From assembly GCA_015039465.1 (NCBI GenBank), contig MU130696.1, positions 62,001-126,000 on the forward strand: 64,000 nt of DNA, given 5' to 3'. The notes under the pieces are model-generated. The model was not told the DNA's origin, made no database searches, and saw only the letters and a list, made by a program, of their open reading frames with translations. This document shows, one piece after another, positions 32,843-45,511 of the stretch (the first letter of the stretch is position 1; every line of letters starts with the position of its first letter). This stretch comes from Phlegmacium glaucopus (lineage: Eukaryota > Basidiomycota > Agaricomycetes > Agaricales > Cortinariaceae). The translations under genes and the position numbers were made by a program.

Positions 32843-35180
32843 ATGTCTCGTCCTTCACGTAGGCAAGTACAACAGCCTACTCCACACTATGCTGCTGTAC
32901 CGCAAAGCCCATCACGCGCAAACTCTCAGACTAGCCAACCCCAACCATATATCGGTGGTCCAAGGCCTGTTCGATCGGCTTCAGCGAGCAGTAGTAACCG
33001 CCGTAGCAAACAACAACAGAATGAGCGAAATGCTATCGCAATAGGGGTCGCAACTGGAAATATTGGGGCTGGGTATGGACCGTACTCGGTTTGTTATTTC
33101 TCCTAAATTCAGAGAACCAACCTATCTGATCCATGGTCAGTATCATCCGCAGCAAGCAGCGGAGAATGTAGGCCGTATGAATCCTCGATTCAGTGCCACG
33201 CCGTCGGAGAAATATGCTCCTCCTTCAGAAAAACATGCTGCCCCACCTGTATTAACGACAACTACAGTCCCACAATATATGTGGGACAAAGACCCAGACA
33301 TTGATGATGCACTGCACAACCCTGATCCTCGTGGAAGATCCAACTTTACTATTTTCTCTGCGAGGGGGTGGGTGAATGCGGGCGCGATTTTCCTTATCAT
33401 TGTATCTCTTATAACTTTATTCATTGGATATCCCTTGATCCTGCATCTTACACATCTTCCACGACCCATCGTGGGGTTCAACCTTGGTGGCATCAACGCG
33501 ACTGGCCAAATACCTGACCTTCCTGGCCTTCCGCGTTTGATCGACATCCACACTCCTTCCTCGGTACTAAAGCGCACAGGATCTGATGGCAAACTCTATG
33601 ACCTTGTCTTCAGCGATGAGTTCAACATCGAAGGCCGCAGCTTCTATCCAGGTGACGATCCTTATTGGGAAGCCGTCGATTTACATTATTGGTACGGCAA
33701 TTCTAACAAACTTTTTGATAATGCCCTAACATATATTAGGCCTACTGGGGACCTGGAGTGGTATGATCCATCCGTGAGCCTCTTTCTTTTTGTCTACAAG
33801 AAATCGCAAAATAAAGCAGTATCTCAAAAGGCAATAACAACGCGGGATGGAAAATTAGTCATTACAATGACAGAAGAACAAAATCATGATTTGAACTTTA
33901 AAAGCGGTTGGTCACTGACTAATACCTCTCCATATCTGATACCAACCGTTGATATATTCCTTAGGAATGTTGACTTCATGGAATAAGCTATGTTTCAACA
34001 CCGGTTACGTCGAAGTTTCTGTAAGTCTGCCGGGTTCTCCTTCGGCCCCAGGGCTATGGCCTGGTATGTCTCTATACCAATATCAAGGCTCAAATGTTCA
34101 TTAGCTACTTCAGCTGCCTGGACATTGGGAAATTTAGTATGTGTTACTTGATCCTATGTGCCGAAATATTTGCTGATGAAGTCCAGGGACGGGCCGGCTA
34201 TGGCGCGACAACAGAAGGAATGTGGCCTTACAGTTATGACACTTGTGATGTGGGCACGTTTCCTAGCCAAATGGCGAAAGATGGCACGCCAACTGCGGCA
34301 GCTACGGGCGGTTTGAGTGGTGGGCCATTGAGCCAACTTCCTGGACAAAAATTATCAGCTTGCACTTGTCCTGGCTCGGATCACCCTGGACCCAACCCAA
34401 GCGTCGGCAGGGGTGTACCAGAAATTGATATTCTCGAGGCTCAAATCGATGTTTCTCGATGGCAAGGCGAGGTCTCTCAAAGTTCCCAAATTGCACCCTA
34501 CGACCTTCACTATGATTACGTTATGACCGCGCCAGCCAGTACGATTTATAACAGTAATTCGACAAGGTTCAATACCTACCAGGGCGGCCCTCTGCAAGAA
34601 GCTGTTTCGGCTGTAACTGACGTAGATTCACAGTTCTACGGCGGTAATAATTACGCAGCCTTTGGGTTCGAAGTTTGGTCTGACCAGAATCATCGTGAAG
34701 ACGGCTACGTTACCTGGTATAGCAATAGTCAAACGTCTTGGAAAATGACGGCAGCGACAGTGGGGCCCAATACGCAATCACAAGTCAGTCAACGACTTAT
34801 TTCAGAGGAGCCGATGGTGAGCCATTCTTAGGTGTACCTTGCATAAGTTTTTGTTCACCCTGCCTAGTACGTTATCTTCAATCTCGGAATGGCGCCGCAC
34901 TTCCAGGAGCAAGATTTCCAACATCTCGTCTTCCCTGTTAGCATGTATATTGACTACATCCGGATCTACCAACGGCAAGGAATATCCAATGGTATTACAT
35001 GTAATCCTCCAAGTCGACCAACGACCGACTACATAAATCGGTATATACTCTCATTCTCCTGGTTCATGCGAAACTGACTAGTCATCTAGGCATCCAGAAG
35101 CGTACGCGAATGCCAATCTGACAACATGGGCAGAGGCGAACCAGACCTTCCCAAGAAATTCGCTTTATCACGGATGTTAA
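32843..35180 (+). CDS. kre6: KRE6/SKN1-family beta-1,6-glucan synthesis protein (GH16)
   Basis: Type II membrane protein of the secretory pathway needed for beta-1,6-glucan in the cell wall. Nine exons: 32843-33088, 33141-33691, 33740-33773, 33831-33906, 33965-34063, 34114-34136, 34187-34816, 34868-35040, 35090-35180; 640 residues. The cytosolic tail is Ser/Gln/Pro-rich. One membrane helix lies at about 160-184 ([20 protein letters not shown]). The lumenal GH16-like domain has [57 protein letters not shown] and the catalytic-type EIDILE (Glu422, Asp424, Glu427). It ends with the usual NSLYHGC-type cysteine terminus. Intron 2 is 48 nt and in frame, so reading through it would insert 16 residues; KRE6 conservation supports splicing. 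Confidence 0.95.
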
Positions 35181-35643
35181 TAATTCATGACTTTTGCAAC
35201 GACCTATCGCATTACTTATCTACCTCACGCTTTACATACTAGGGCCAAAAATTTATGTTAATTGCTAGCTCACAAAGACATTGTACCTCTTTAATTTTGA
35301 ATACGTTGCACTGGTACTATAGTAGCTGGGATTAGTCAGGCAATAATGAACTGATTATAGAGGGAAGCGTCATCCTATGACCACTTTCAGCATTGGTTTG
35401 TACTAGACCTCTTTCTCTCGCTGGATCCGAGTCCGAGAAATAGTAAAATACTAGTATCACTGCATTACTAGTACATTGGTCCTATGAGGCTATGATAACC
35501 ACGCGTGTTTACAGTTTGGCTAAATCCTGAAATCATAACTGCGATCGACGAGCAAAATATATCTTACATACACCCAGCATCGTTAGACTGCACACCTCTT
35601 CCATGCCACCTTCCTAAATACCCAGAGACGGCTTGCTTTGCAC
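35181..35643. other. Intergenic, no supported gene
   Basis: Tandem spacing between KRE6 and the ULP2-like gene; nothing recognisable. Confidence 0.4.
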
Positions 35644-38600
35644 ATGGCGACCTCTAAGGATAGGGACCAACTTTATGAATTAAATGGGCTGGCTGCTCCT
35701 CATTCACGAGACCGCTACAAAGCATCTACATTGCCGTGAGTCCTGTCCGAGTCTATATCTTTAAGTTCCCTCATTTTAACTTCTTCACCTGCAGATGGAA
35801 GAATGAACCTACACTGATCAGTTCACCAGCAAATGCAGTAAGTGGTATGCCACCTCAATGTTTAGTTAAAGAATTCAGACGTAAGACAGCCGCCCGGAAT
35901 GCCTCATATGGCGCACCAGTCAGGTACTAATCCTTTCGGTCACAATCCGAATCGAAGAAAGGCAGGAAATCCAACGTCGACTCGAGTACTCGGCATGCCT
36001 TCCGGTCCCCCTCCTCGAAAAAAGGTCAAGACAGAGCATGCTCCTCATGCGGTTTCCGGTGTCATATACACTCGACCGGAGGATAAGACTAATCTTCGTA
36101 AGTGATTACAAAGCGAATCTGTGCCTACGTTTGATAACATTATCATGAGTCCAGGTTCCAAACGCACCCACGAAGTTCTTCTCGCACCAGAAACTATTGA
36201 TGTGGATGACAGTAGTCCCTGGGATCATGATGATAATAGCCATACGAACATCAATTCGTCGCCAGATGAGTTGAATATTCGCAGCCCGTCCACTGAAGAA
36301 GCTCATTCCTCAAAATACCACTTTAATACACCCGGACACGGCTCTAGAGATCGGAATAACAACCCTCCTATCGTGCCAGATGGAAAGAATACCGAATGGG
36401 CGAACAATAAATTCTCCGGTCATGTCAGAGGGGAGGTTGCAAAGATTGAAGCGGGGTACCATACGGAGAATGTACCAAAGATCGATTTGGCAAGAAAGCA
36501 GATGAAGCACAAGATGAAAAGCAAAGTTCGTCCTCTTTTTTGTTGAGCTGGCTAATCAATAAAGCATGACGCCTATTTGAAGGATCGCAATTTCTTTTCA
36601 CGAGAACAACCATCCCGAGAACAACCATCGCGAGAAAAACCACCTCAGGCGCCAACAAGGAATAAGGGTCTACCTTTGAAAGAACTTTATCTCGATGATA
36701 CATATTACACAGGCACACGTGGATTGTTAGAAATATATTGGCTAAACGGCGACAAGCTTTCCATCAAGTTCGAGAGGCGTCCCATCTTTGGACCATTTGA
36801 TATTCGTACTAGTGGTCGTTCGCTAACCGTCAGCTACTTTTATCTTTTACGAATACCCTTACTGACAGACATCAACTAGTACCATGAAGACTCAGATCTC
36901 CCAATTATCCATGATCCAATATTCCAGTTGAGGACGTATCCCAAGACAGTCAGGTACGGCGCTGATGTCGAATGCCTGACAATCAAATTGGATTGCAGCA
37001 GTCCGGGTGTGCGAGAGAGCTACTACACAGACTTACTTAATTGGTTGAAGGTCCGTGTCGATGAGAAAGACGTCATCAGGTAATTACTGCCTATTCGCTA
37101 TCTCTCCCATTTATATTATCTGTGACTAGGGCCTCCGACCGGGAAAAGCTGTGGGAGAGTGTTCAAGCTTTGGCAGAGGCCAGAGGATCGGATGCCTCGG
37201 CGAAACAAGGGAACGCTGGAAAAAGTAGACGACTAGATGAACTTCGTGAAGGTGAATCACGACGAGCAAGGCGGGGCCTAATCGACCAGAGTAAACCTCT
37301 GAAACACTCCGCGTCCCAGGATTCACTGAGAATCACTCCGCCAATACCTCCGCCCACGGACTCAGTAGTGGGCAATCAGAAACTCAAGCAGCGTCCCCGG
37401 TTGGATTTTTTAGTTCGTCCTTTGATGACAATCATATGCTGACGATTACTTAGACAAGGTGCAAGCGATCTTCCAGAGTCCGTGATACCTCGTCGCTCTA
37501 CCCGAAGTATCATCTCTCGTGTAACACGGTCACCAGCAATTGACTACGACGAAGTGTATGTAATATCTGTTATCGATGATTGGACTACTAATTCCCTTTC
37601 AGCATCCTAGTATATCCCCCTGGCGTCCCCGGTGCCGTGAATATCACGAATGGAGACCTTCACCGTTTACAACCTGGGGAGTTTTTAAATGACACCTTGA
37701 TCGAATTTGGCCTGAAGTGGGAACTTACTCTAATTTTTTCGCAGTTCCCCGCTCACTGATATTTCCCATAGGCTCTGGCTCAAAGAGTTAGAAGAAACTG
37801 ACCCTACCCTTGCCTCTCAAATTCATGTCTTCAATTCATTTTTCTACAAGAAGCTCAATCATCAAAAGAAAGGGTATGTATACGTTTGTTGATGCATCGC
37901 AGTCCAACTCATATACCACATTTTCAGCACCAATTTAGGGGGGTATGAAAGTGTGCGGAAATGGACGTCCAAGTTTGATATTTTTCAGAAGAAATACATC
38001 ATAGTTCCAATAAACGAACAGTAAGAAGTTACTTGTGACCTATTTCTGCTGCTCAATCTCATCACTGCTATAGCCTTCATTGGTATTTTGCTATCATATA
38101 TGAACCTGAACATGTGCTGGTACCTGCGGCATCATATATCCCTTCTACACGACAACACACTCGACAGTCGATTTCAGAGCCTATGATTACAGAAGAACCA
38201 AGTGAGACACCAACAGCATCAAAACCGGCATCCACCTCCGTCTCGGAGAACGACAGATACGAAGATAAACTGGTAACTCCTAGTGAAGCTGAGGTTGAGT
38301 ACACTCTCCACGATTTCAAGGGTTCATGCAGCATCAGCAACATTGAACCAGGTGAAAACGTAGCTGGTGTTGACGGCGGGAGATCACCGTCGGCGTTGAG
38401 CTACGTTAGCGATGACGTACCCAAACATGTACTTCGTCCCTTGTCTCCAACGGCTTCCGATCATGAACGACTTCTGCTGAGACACTCGCCCTCTGACGAG
38501 ACAATGGCAATGGACATTGCGGGCGATTTTTCAACCAATTTACCAAACACTAACGATGATGACGACCCCGTCTCCAAGATCCGCTCGGTCGATGCCACCA

Positions 38601-39426
38601 GTTTTTATCAACGTGCACCGCCCAAGAAAGATAAAGGGAAAAGAAAGGCCGAACCTGAACCTGAACCTTTTGCCATGGAAATCGATGATGACGATGATGA
38701 TGGCGATGGCCCTGTGCTAAGTGACACTCCCAAGTATCTTTTTCTTTACTTAAACTTCATAAGGAAGAGATTCATGTTGTGTTTCTGCAGAACATATATC
38801 TTCACTTTTGATTCTCTGGGTTCGCGACATCCGCAAGCCATCAAAAGACTGTCTGCGTATCTGAAAATGGAAGCTCAAGATAAGAAGCAACTGCTAAACA
38901 CTAGCAGTGCAGAGGGAAAATCAGCTCTGGTAGGTTCCTTTTTTAAACATACATTCTTTTCTGTAAGTTTTCTTCAGGTACCAGTGCAACCTAATTTGAG
39001 TGACTGTGGTATCTACTTGCTACATCTTGCTCAAACTTTCATGAGCGATCCAGCACATTATTGTCGCATGATTCTAGTAGGCCTCATTCTCTCATTTTGC
39101 AATGCCTCCTGCCTGATGTACGGTATCAGGCGCAGAAATCCAAGTCTGTCACTAATCCGGAACGTCAACTCGAATGGGACGATCATCAGGTAAAAGGCAG
39201 AAGAGAGGATCTTGCGGCCCGCATCGTTCAGTTATCTGGTAAATGGAAGGAAGAACGAGCTGCGAAAGAGGCCAAGCTGAAGGAGGCTTTAAACAGTCGT
39301 ATCCCCGAGGTTGTTGAGTCGTCGGATGGTGAGATTGACATCTTAGAGCCAATACCCTCTGCTAGTAGAGCAAAGTCTGGAAGGAAGAAAAAGGGTGGAC
39401 ACGCTGCAAATCGATTACGGGGATGA
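35644..39426 (+). CDS. ulp2: Ulp2/SENP6-7-type SUMO protease (C48 family)
   Basis: Removes SUMO, chiefly poly-SUMO chains, in the nucleus. The start is MATSKDRDQLYELNGLAAPH; about 1,000 residues over many exons. First exons: 35644-35735, 35795-35837. The N-terminal half has a PH-like segment (LDDTYYTGTRGLLEIYWLNG through FERRPIFGPFDIRTS). The C48 fold starts at YPPGVPGAVNITNGDLHRLQ and EFLNDTLIEFGLK. The catalytic triad reads His in NEHLHWYFAII (~38080), Asp in FTFDSLGSRH (~38805) and Cys in LSDCGIYLL (~39006). Between His and Asp lies an acidic insert of about 220 residues, the hallmark of the Ulp2/SENP6-7 branch rather than Ulp1. The C-terminus is a charged coiled coil ending in a lysine-rich KSGRKKKGG tail. 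REQPSREQPSREKP is a short internal repeat near 36602-36643. Confidence 0.92.
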
Positions 39427-39737
39427 ATGGCCTAATCATTTCTGTGCCTCTTCAGAGCTCTACATTATTTTAATATTTTACTTGCGCCAATGTTGTACGC
39501 TAGATGCATCCTAATTCTGGGAATGATCGTCTTCGATCCGTACTGCCGTACCTATGTCGCACAAATGCTTTTTATGTGGATCCAAGATGCAAACAAAGGA
39601 CATGCGCATCGCAGACTTGAGGTTTTCTTGTAGCACAATCGCAAAGGTACCTCTATACGCAAACAGGACGTTTGCGGAAGGCTTCTTCACCGGTCCAGCC
39701 ATCATTTCTCGAGAGAGAATAATATTCAAAAGGAATT
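39427..39737. other. Convergent 3' region
   Basis: Shared 3'-flanking DNA of the ULP2-like and uL6m genes; no gene or strong terminator seen. Confidence 0.35.
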
Positions 39738-40429
39738 TTACTTCTTTTTAACAGTTTTAATTCTTATTGTCTCAGTACCGATAAATATGCCCTAGACGAC
39801 AGTCATTCGAAGGTATATCAGGCGAGTTGTATTGAGCTCACCTTGCCCTTGTAAGGCTCCGGTTTTCTATATGCCCTGATCTTCGCTGCAAATAAACCCA
39901 GAAGGTGTTTGTCTGTGCATGATAGGATGATTTTCGTGGGGGATGGCACTTCTGCTTTAATGTGAGAAGGTATAGGCACAAAGACAGAGTGCGAGTAGCC
40001 CGGTCGTAAATTGAGCCGTTTGCCATTTCCACCGTTTGAACTTCCTCGAGGATCTTCCTCCAATGCTACTCTGTACCCTACGCCAACCAAATACAGTGGC
40101 ACCGAGAATCCTTCTGTCATGCCAATAATTGCATTTGAAATGAGGGTTCGGGTGGTACCCCACATCTGTCGCTGCAATTTCTCTTCTGATTTTTCCACAG
40201 TAAGTTTCATCGTGTCTTGAAGTGGAAATGCTATGGTCATGTAGCTTTTGAGTGGAACAGAGGTGGTGCCTAACGGTCCCGTAATTGTAATTTGTGTGGG
40301 TGACGGGGTTATGGTAACCGAAGGAGGGAACTTAATAGGCTCGCGGCCGATAATGGAAACATTCTTGGATAGTAGTGCTGTTGAGCTGAATTGGCGAACA
40401 AGCTTGGGTATCGACCTCCGTACGTTCAT
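39738..40429 (-). CDS. mrpl6: Mitochondrial large-subunit ribosomal protein uL6m
   Basis: Component of the mitochondrial 54S ribosomal subunit. Two exons, 40429-39842 and 39791-39738; 213 residues. It starts MNVRRSIPKLVRQFSSTALL, a basic presequence with a plausible cleavage site. The two L6 domains follow: IGREPIKFPPSVTITPSPTQ with ITITGPLGT, then GFSVPLYLVGVGYRVALEE and RPGYSHSVFVPIP. The second exon supplies the conserved end: RKPEPYKGK joins GIFIGTETIRIK and a KTVKKK tail. Reading through the intron would replace this end with SSIQLA. Length and motifs are complete, so this is a confident call. Confidence 0.95.
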
Positions 40430-40594
40430 GAGTTGTTGTCACTAAAAAATCAACTCATCAAAGTATTAATCACGTTACTTGCGTCTCGGTTGTGACCATG
40501 GTCACGGGATAGCAACGGACTTTGCCGCTTGCTGGTATCCAGAACTGTCTACCTACATATCTAGGCAATATCTAAATTCGCCATTGATAACCGT

Positions 40595-42323
40595 TTAAGA
40601 AAGGGAAGCGCCTATTAATGTGGGAGCAACACAGACGCCGCCTTTTGTTCGAATTTTATGAACACTATTTGTAATAGGGTTGACCCATGCTGCTTCTCTC
40701 GATTCAAGCGTAATGAAACCTATCTTTTGAGTTAATAAACAGAATATCGAATGGGTTAAACATACGTACCAGGTTGTATTGTCTCAAAGATCTTCTTTTT
40801 TGGATTCAGCTGAGCGAGAGGTATTGCACCTGGAAGAGTGAATTGAACATGACATTTAGTCACATTACTAAAGAAAATACCGACTCTCGAATTCTTCTCC
40901 CTCAAAATATACTCGGTCACCAGGCTTCGAATCCGCTGGCGGCTGAATAAGTTCGATACCACCTTCTTTACCCTCTTTTGAAGTAGCCTTGGTGGCGAGG
41001 TTGATCAGACAAGATAAACAAAATGCCAAAATGCTTACACAGAGAACCATTGCGAAGCTTTTGACCCCACGCATAGAGGCAGGCTTCAAATTACACTGAT
41101 ATCAAGGCAACAGTGAAAATAGATATGGTCGATGACGGAATGAAAATACCACAGCAACAAGATATTTATCCCGCATTTGTTCAATTGGAATATAATTGAC
41201 AAGTCCTGAGACGACCGTTCGGGGACCTGCCTCCTCACCTAAATCAATTTGCTTTCGGCCAAGTCAGTGTGCGTCGAGTTTGGTCACCAATGGACGAGGA
41301 GAAATACCTCAACATATAGGCCATCAGCATCAGGATGTTTGATCACTATATATTGGCAATTTCTAGCTGAGCTCAATCGATTCCATAAAAAAATTGGGGA
41401 ACACACCATCGACGATATGTCCCACTCGAAGATCAATCATAGATGGTACAGGTTCACCTTCGTCTGCAGCCAGTGGTTTGGCTACGTTGCCCTTCTTGCT
41501 GGTGGGCCCTTTACTATTCCCAGGCTCGGCCGCCACCGCTTTCTGCTTCTCTTTTTTATCTCTTCTTTGCCCTTTCTCGCCTTCGCCTGGGACAGGCGTT
41601 GAAGAATTTGAAGCTTCTTTAGTAGATTCAATCACGGGGCTTTGTGCAGACGCTGGCACTGCTTCCTTGGGTGCTTTCTCTTTCTTTTTTGGTGGCTCTG
41701 TTTGCCTTTCTGTTTTGGGTGCATTTTCGAGGTCGAAGGACAAAAGTTTGAAGCTATCTCCAAAGGATTCTGCGGAAGCACGTATGGGTGGTCTGCACTG
41801 AATATGATCAAAGTATCGCGTCACGGAAGGGACCGCATAATATTCAGAAGATCGAAGCCTCGACTAAGGCAATTAATTACACAAATCTCCATCAAATTAA
41901 TCAAGGTAAGATGTACTCACAAACACTGGATGCAGAGAACCGTAAAGGGCCACGTCTGCTGCTGTCAAATAATTGGTTGCAACATATGTTTTGGGGACAA
42001 GTAAATTATCAAGATCCTGAAATCATGATCAAAGAAGCTGAGATAGGTATAAGGAAATCATACAAGCATACCTTGAGTCCACTCTCAGCAAGAAAGTCCT
42101 CCCGGCTCATCTTATCAATCCATCCCAGGATATCCTTTGTATCAGTTTCGTTTTCTCCAAGAAGTTCACGTCCATCGCGAGTAACAGAAAGCACCAAATC
42201 CTTAACAGGCGATTTCAACGTCAGTACAGCAGCTTTGAAAGACATTGGTCGACGAGTAACAATTGAGACTGATCTCGCAATAAATCGATGGAAAGATATC
42301 CGAATCAGCTGAACATTTGCCAT
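40595..42323 (-). CDS. arc1: Arc1/AIMP1-type tRNA-binding cofactor of aminoacyl-tRNA synthetases
   Basis: In yeast Arc1p binds tRNA and holds methionyl- and glutamyl-tRNA synthetases in the cytosol. The N-terminal part is a GST-C-like helical domain ([20 protein letters not shown], then [17 protein letters not shown]). A lysine-rich linker follows ([28 protein letters not shown]). The C-terminal tRNA-binding OB fold begins [10 protein letters not shown] and continues [85 protein letters not shown], and ends [14 protein letters not shown]. Several introns interrupt it. The first ATG (42323) adds 26 residues before MSFKAAV (42245); these are Arg-rich with no acid and may be a mitochondrial presequence. 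Confidence 0.92.
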
Positions 42324-42482
42324 TGACTCGGAATTTTGGAAGGCGAGCTCCACGTGATTTCCAATTTGGAAGCTCGACTTGGACGCGCTTAGCGCTGGTC
42401 AATTATTTAACTACCATATAATAATATGTGAAGTACATGGAAATCTTGCGTTTATAGAAAAAAAAAATTACTGCAAAAGCCC

Positions 42483-44025
42483 TCAGTCATATTTGCCCTT
42501 GCCAGCCGACTTGGAGTCAAAATTATTCCCAACCTTGCTGACCAGAAAATCGCCGTAAACAACTGGGCGTCGCAGAGCGTTAGCATCTGTATTTTCGCTG
42601 GGTTCTTTGCCTTTCAGTCTTGAAACAACGGCCAATGGCTTAACAACCGCGTCGAAGTTGGGCTCAAAAAAGAACGGTATCCTATATAAAGTATTCGATA
42701 AATGAATTGCTCATCTCAGTCGAAGGTTGGAAAACATAGAAGACTCACGAAACCCTAGAAAGACGCATATGAGTGCGGTCTGAAAGATGAGGAGGAGAAG
42801 GATCGTCACCTGTAATTAGACCCCCTATGGACGACACGGTGCAGTGTCGATCGATACAAACCATTCGTCCAGATCTCCCACACTGGAAGAACTCAACGCT
42901 CAAGTTTCAACTGCTTATCTTTCGAAAACTTACTTTCGCCAATATTGCATACGACGCATCCTGGGATTGGATCTGCATCAATCCAAATGCCTTGGTCAAG
43001 ACCCTGTTCCGAAGGTAGTCCTGTTATGTCCGATTGAGACTCTCCAGGACGATTCAGGAAGACCTGTAAAGCAGAGGGTGTGGGATCGGCATACAAAAAC
43101 CTGTTGAAAGATTATGTGAAGGTCACAAAATGCACTCAAATCTGGCAACCATACGTTAGGCAACCATAGTCTCTTGAAGGTGCATCCATAGGTTAAGTGT
43201 CATCATAGAGGTGAATATCCAAAATGCCGCACCTGTGAGCACCACATGATAAGCCGTCGTGGTCGTTCGGAAGTGGAGGATACCCTGTGCAGAATGCGTA
43301 AGTTGAATAAGTCGGAAGAGCGTGCACAGGCGGCCGCGCCAGGACTTGCCGATTACCCGCATCACCCAAAAGCTGTCGTCGACCTGATTTCGTAGCTCTC
43401 TCCATTCTTCTTTTGTCATTCCTAAACCCTCTGCAATTCTGTACAAGGAATAATGGGAGACATGAGTGCCATTGCCAAGTAGTAGGACCAGTCCGACTTA
43501 CGCTTCCATCAATATTAAACCAAGCGCTGTCATCTTCTCTGCCCATCGATTAAATTTATTTCTGAATCCAGGAATGGAGGGCCATTGGTTCTCCCCCCAG
43601 ATAGGTTTGGTCTTATCGGGATTCTTGACAGGCTTGTAGAAGTCTAATCCTTCATGATTATCTGCCTTGCCGTTCGTTACGTTCTCCTTTAACTTGGCAT
43701 AACCTATGAGTACCAGAGGCGTTTTAGCTGTTCATGCTTGAATTTCTCCAACATCAAGCTACGTACCTCTTGCATAATCCTGATTCTTAAGTGATAGTTG
43801 ATCTTTCTCTGCCTGAGGCAGCGAAAAGAACTGTTTCCCTAACAATGCGAGCTCTTCCGGCTCTGAGGGATCAACATAGGCTTCTATATTCAGATAGAAG
43901 AAACCATATTCAATGCATGCCGAATGAAGAGCCTTAGCAGTCGTAACTCGCTGCTCTGTGTTCTTTGGATCAGAATTTAGAAGTGGAACAATATCGATGA
44001 TTGGGAGCCTATCTCGGAATGACAT
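42483..44025 (-). CDS. 2-oxoglutarate/Fe(II) dioxygenase, isopenicillin-N-synthase-like
   Basis: Non-heme iron oxygenase with DIOX_N and 2OG-FeII_Oxy domains; the substrate is unknown. It starts MSFRDRLPIIDIVPLLNSDP, then ALHSACIEYGFFYLNIE and EELALLGKQFFSLPQAEKDQ. Downstream are IAEGLGMTKEEWRELRNQ and the iron ligand pair in SCGAHRDYGCLTFLY (His and Asp). The second His is in RSTLHRVVHRG, followed by NYRVSIPFFFEPNFDAVV. The end is KSAGKGKYD. Several introns of about 50-60 nt join these blocks; one splits the HRD motif after AHR. An in-frame ATG at 44088 would add 21 hydrophobic/basic residues. No biosynthetic neighbours are present, so a cluster role is not indicated. Confidence 0.87.
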
Positions 44026-44040
44026 GACACTGTAAAGCCT

Positions 44041-44074
44041 GGGTAGAGAGATATGGTGGGTAGAGAGATATGGT
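44041..44074. repeat. Perfect 17-bp tandem duplication
   Basis: GGGTAGAGAGATATGGT occurs twice head to tail, 16 bp upstream of the dioxygenase ATG, in its 5' leader or N-terminal extension. Confidence 0.9.
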
Positions 44075-44196
44075 ATTAACATTATCATGACCAAAAATGG
44101 AAATAGATTAGATCTATTACGATAAGGCAGATAAGGCACTTAGGGAAGGGAAAACGGTAAATTTCATTGACGGAAACAATAATGGACAAGGATCTA

Positions 44197-45511
44197 TCAA
44201 TCTGGATGCTGACTAGTATTCTGCGAATAGATAGTGCGACCAGGATTCTGGTTGGCACGACCGAAAGACGCGACTGGACCGTGAAGAAAACCACTTGCTG
44301 GACCGGTGAACTGACCGGACCATGCAGGATCATTGTGCGCATGGAAAGGCGGAGTAAGAGGACGAGAGTGGGAATCAGGGTACTGTGGCTGCAAAGGAAT
44401 GGCACCATGTTCTGAACCATTTTGGGTTAATGGAGGAGTTAATGACCGCGAAATACCTGAAGAATGGCCATTGACGAGTGGCGGAGGGATCGACGAGGAA
44501 GCCGAGGCTGAAGAGACCTCATTATGGATGGATCTGTGGTGATTAGAACTTTCGCCACCAAGGCTGGCGAGGTCCCCATCCCATTCTTTATCGACCGGAA
44601 GGGATTCGACATCGACACTCTGCATCTGTTGTCCAGCAGTTGATGGCTTCTTGGAAGCGCGTTGAGGACCTGTACTGGCCGAGCCATTGATTTTTTCCTT
44701 TCCGTTCGTACCGCGACTTCTTTTCGTTGGTTTGGGAACGTCTGACATAGTTGGTTCGGCGTCTGGCGTTGGCACCCGGAAAGAAGGTGCCATTGCTGGG
44801 TTATCCTCAAGTATTTCTCTTTCTTTTCTTTGGCGTAATATCAGTGCTTCGGCAAGAGTGATACAAGCAGGTATTGTGTCTAAGTATATAGTCTTTTAGT
44901 ATTTGGAATCCCGCAACAAAAAACAATTTACCGCCTAGAAACATGAACTCTTGATATTGCTGAGTCGTTGCGGCTTTCAGATGGTGGCATGAAGAGCTGA
45001 TTGTTTTGAAAAAAAGAGTTGAGCTCACCCATATCATTGTAGTTAATCATATTTCTTCGGTGGGCGCTGGCCTCTCGGTGGCCAGCCTGAATCAACCTCT
45101 TTATAAATTCCTCCTAATAGACGTGAGGACCATGTGCAGTTTTGGAATAAAAAGTTCTTACAGTTGCGACGGAAAGCAAAAATAGGCCTTCCTTGGACAA
45201 TGCAAGATTGCCAGTGACGCCTAAGGGGTTCGGTTTGAAAATAATCTTGAGGAGGGATAATATATGCACAAACCATCTGCTTGTATCATGTTGTCTAGCC
45301 GCACCGCCGACAACAGGGTGTGTCCCGGTACACGTTCTCCCGCTCGTCCTGTGCCATTTTTTGAGGTGCCGGCCTTGGTTGGATCTACAGCGTCATCGTC
45401 ATTTGAATCTGAATCAAGTTGATCGACCTCAAGATCTGCTTCAATATCAGATTCATAGACTGGTCCATAATGCGGGATGAGGGAAGGGTCGTCGATATCC
45501 ACGGAGGCCAT
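44197..45511 (-). CDS. Histone-fold protein (CBF/NF-Y family, Dpb3/CHRAC-like)
   Basis: Likely a histone-fold subunit of a DNA polymerase epsilon or chromatin-remodelling complex; which one is inferred only. The ATG is at 45511 (MASVDIDDPSLIPHYGPVYE), with an acidic N-terminus. The histone fold reads LLSAVRLDNMIQADGVTGNL, ALSKEGLFLLSVAT, EEFIKRLIQAGHREA, then NMINYNDM, AATTQQYQEFMFLG and DTIPACITLAEALILRQRKE, spread over several exons. A long Pro/Ser/Gly-rich tail follows (from REILEDNPAMAPSFRVPTP to the stop at 44197). The tail is longer than in yeast Dpb3. It is divergent from the DHR1 helicase gene. Confidence 0.8.

Noticed and set aside
36602..36643. Tandem repeat encoding REQPSREQPSREKP
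   Set aside because: A short low-complexity repeat inside the ULP2-like coding sequence; not a separate element.
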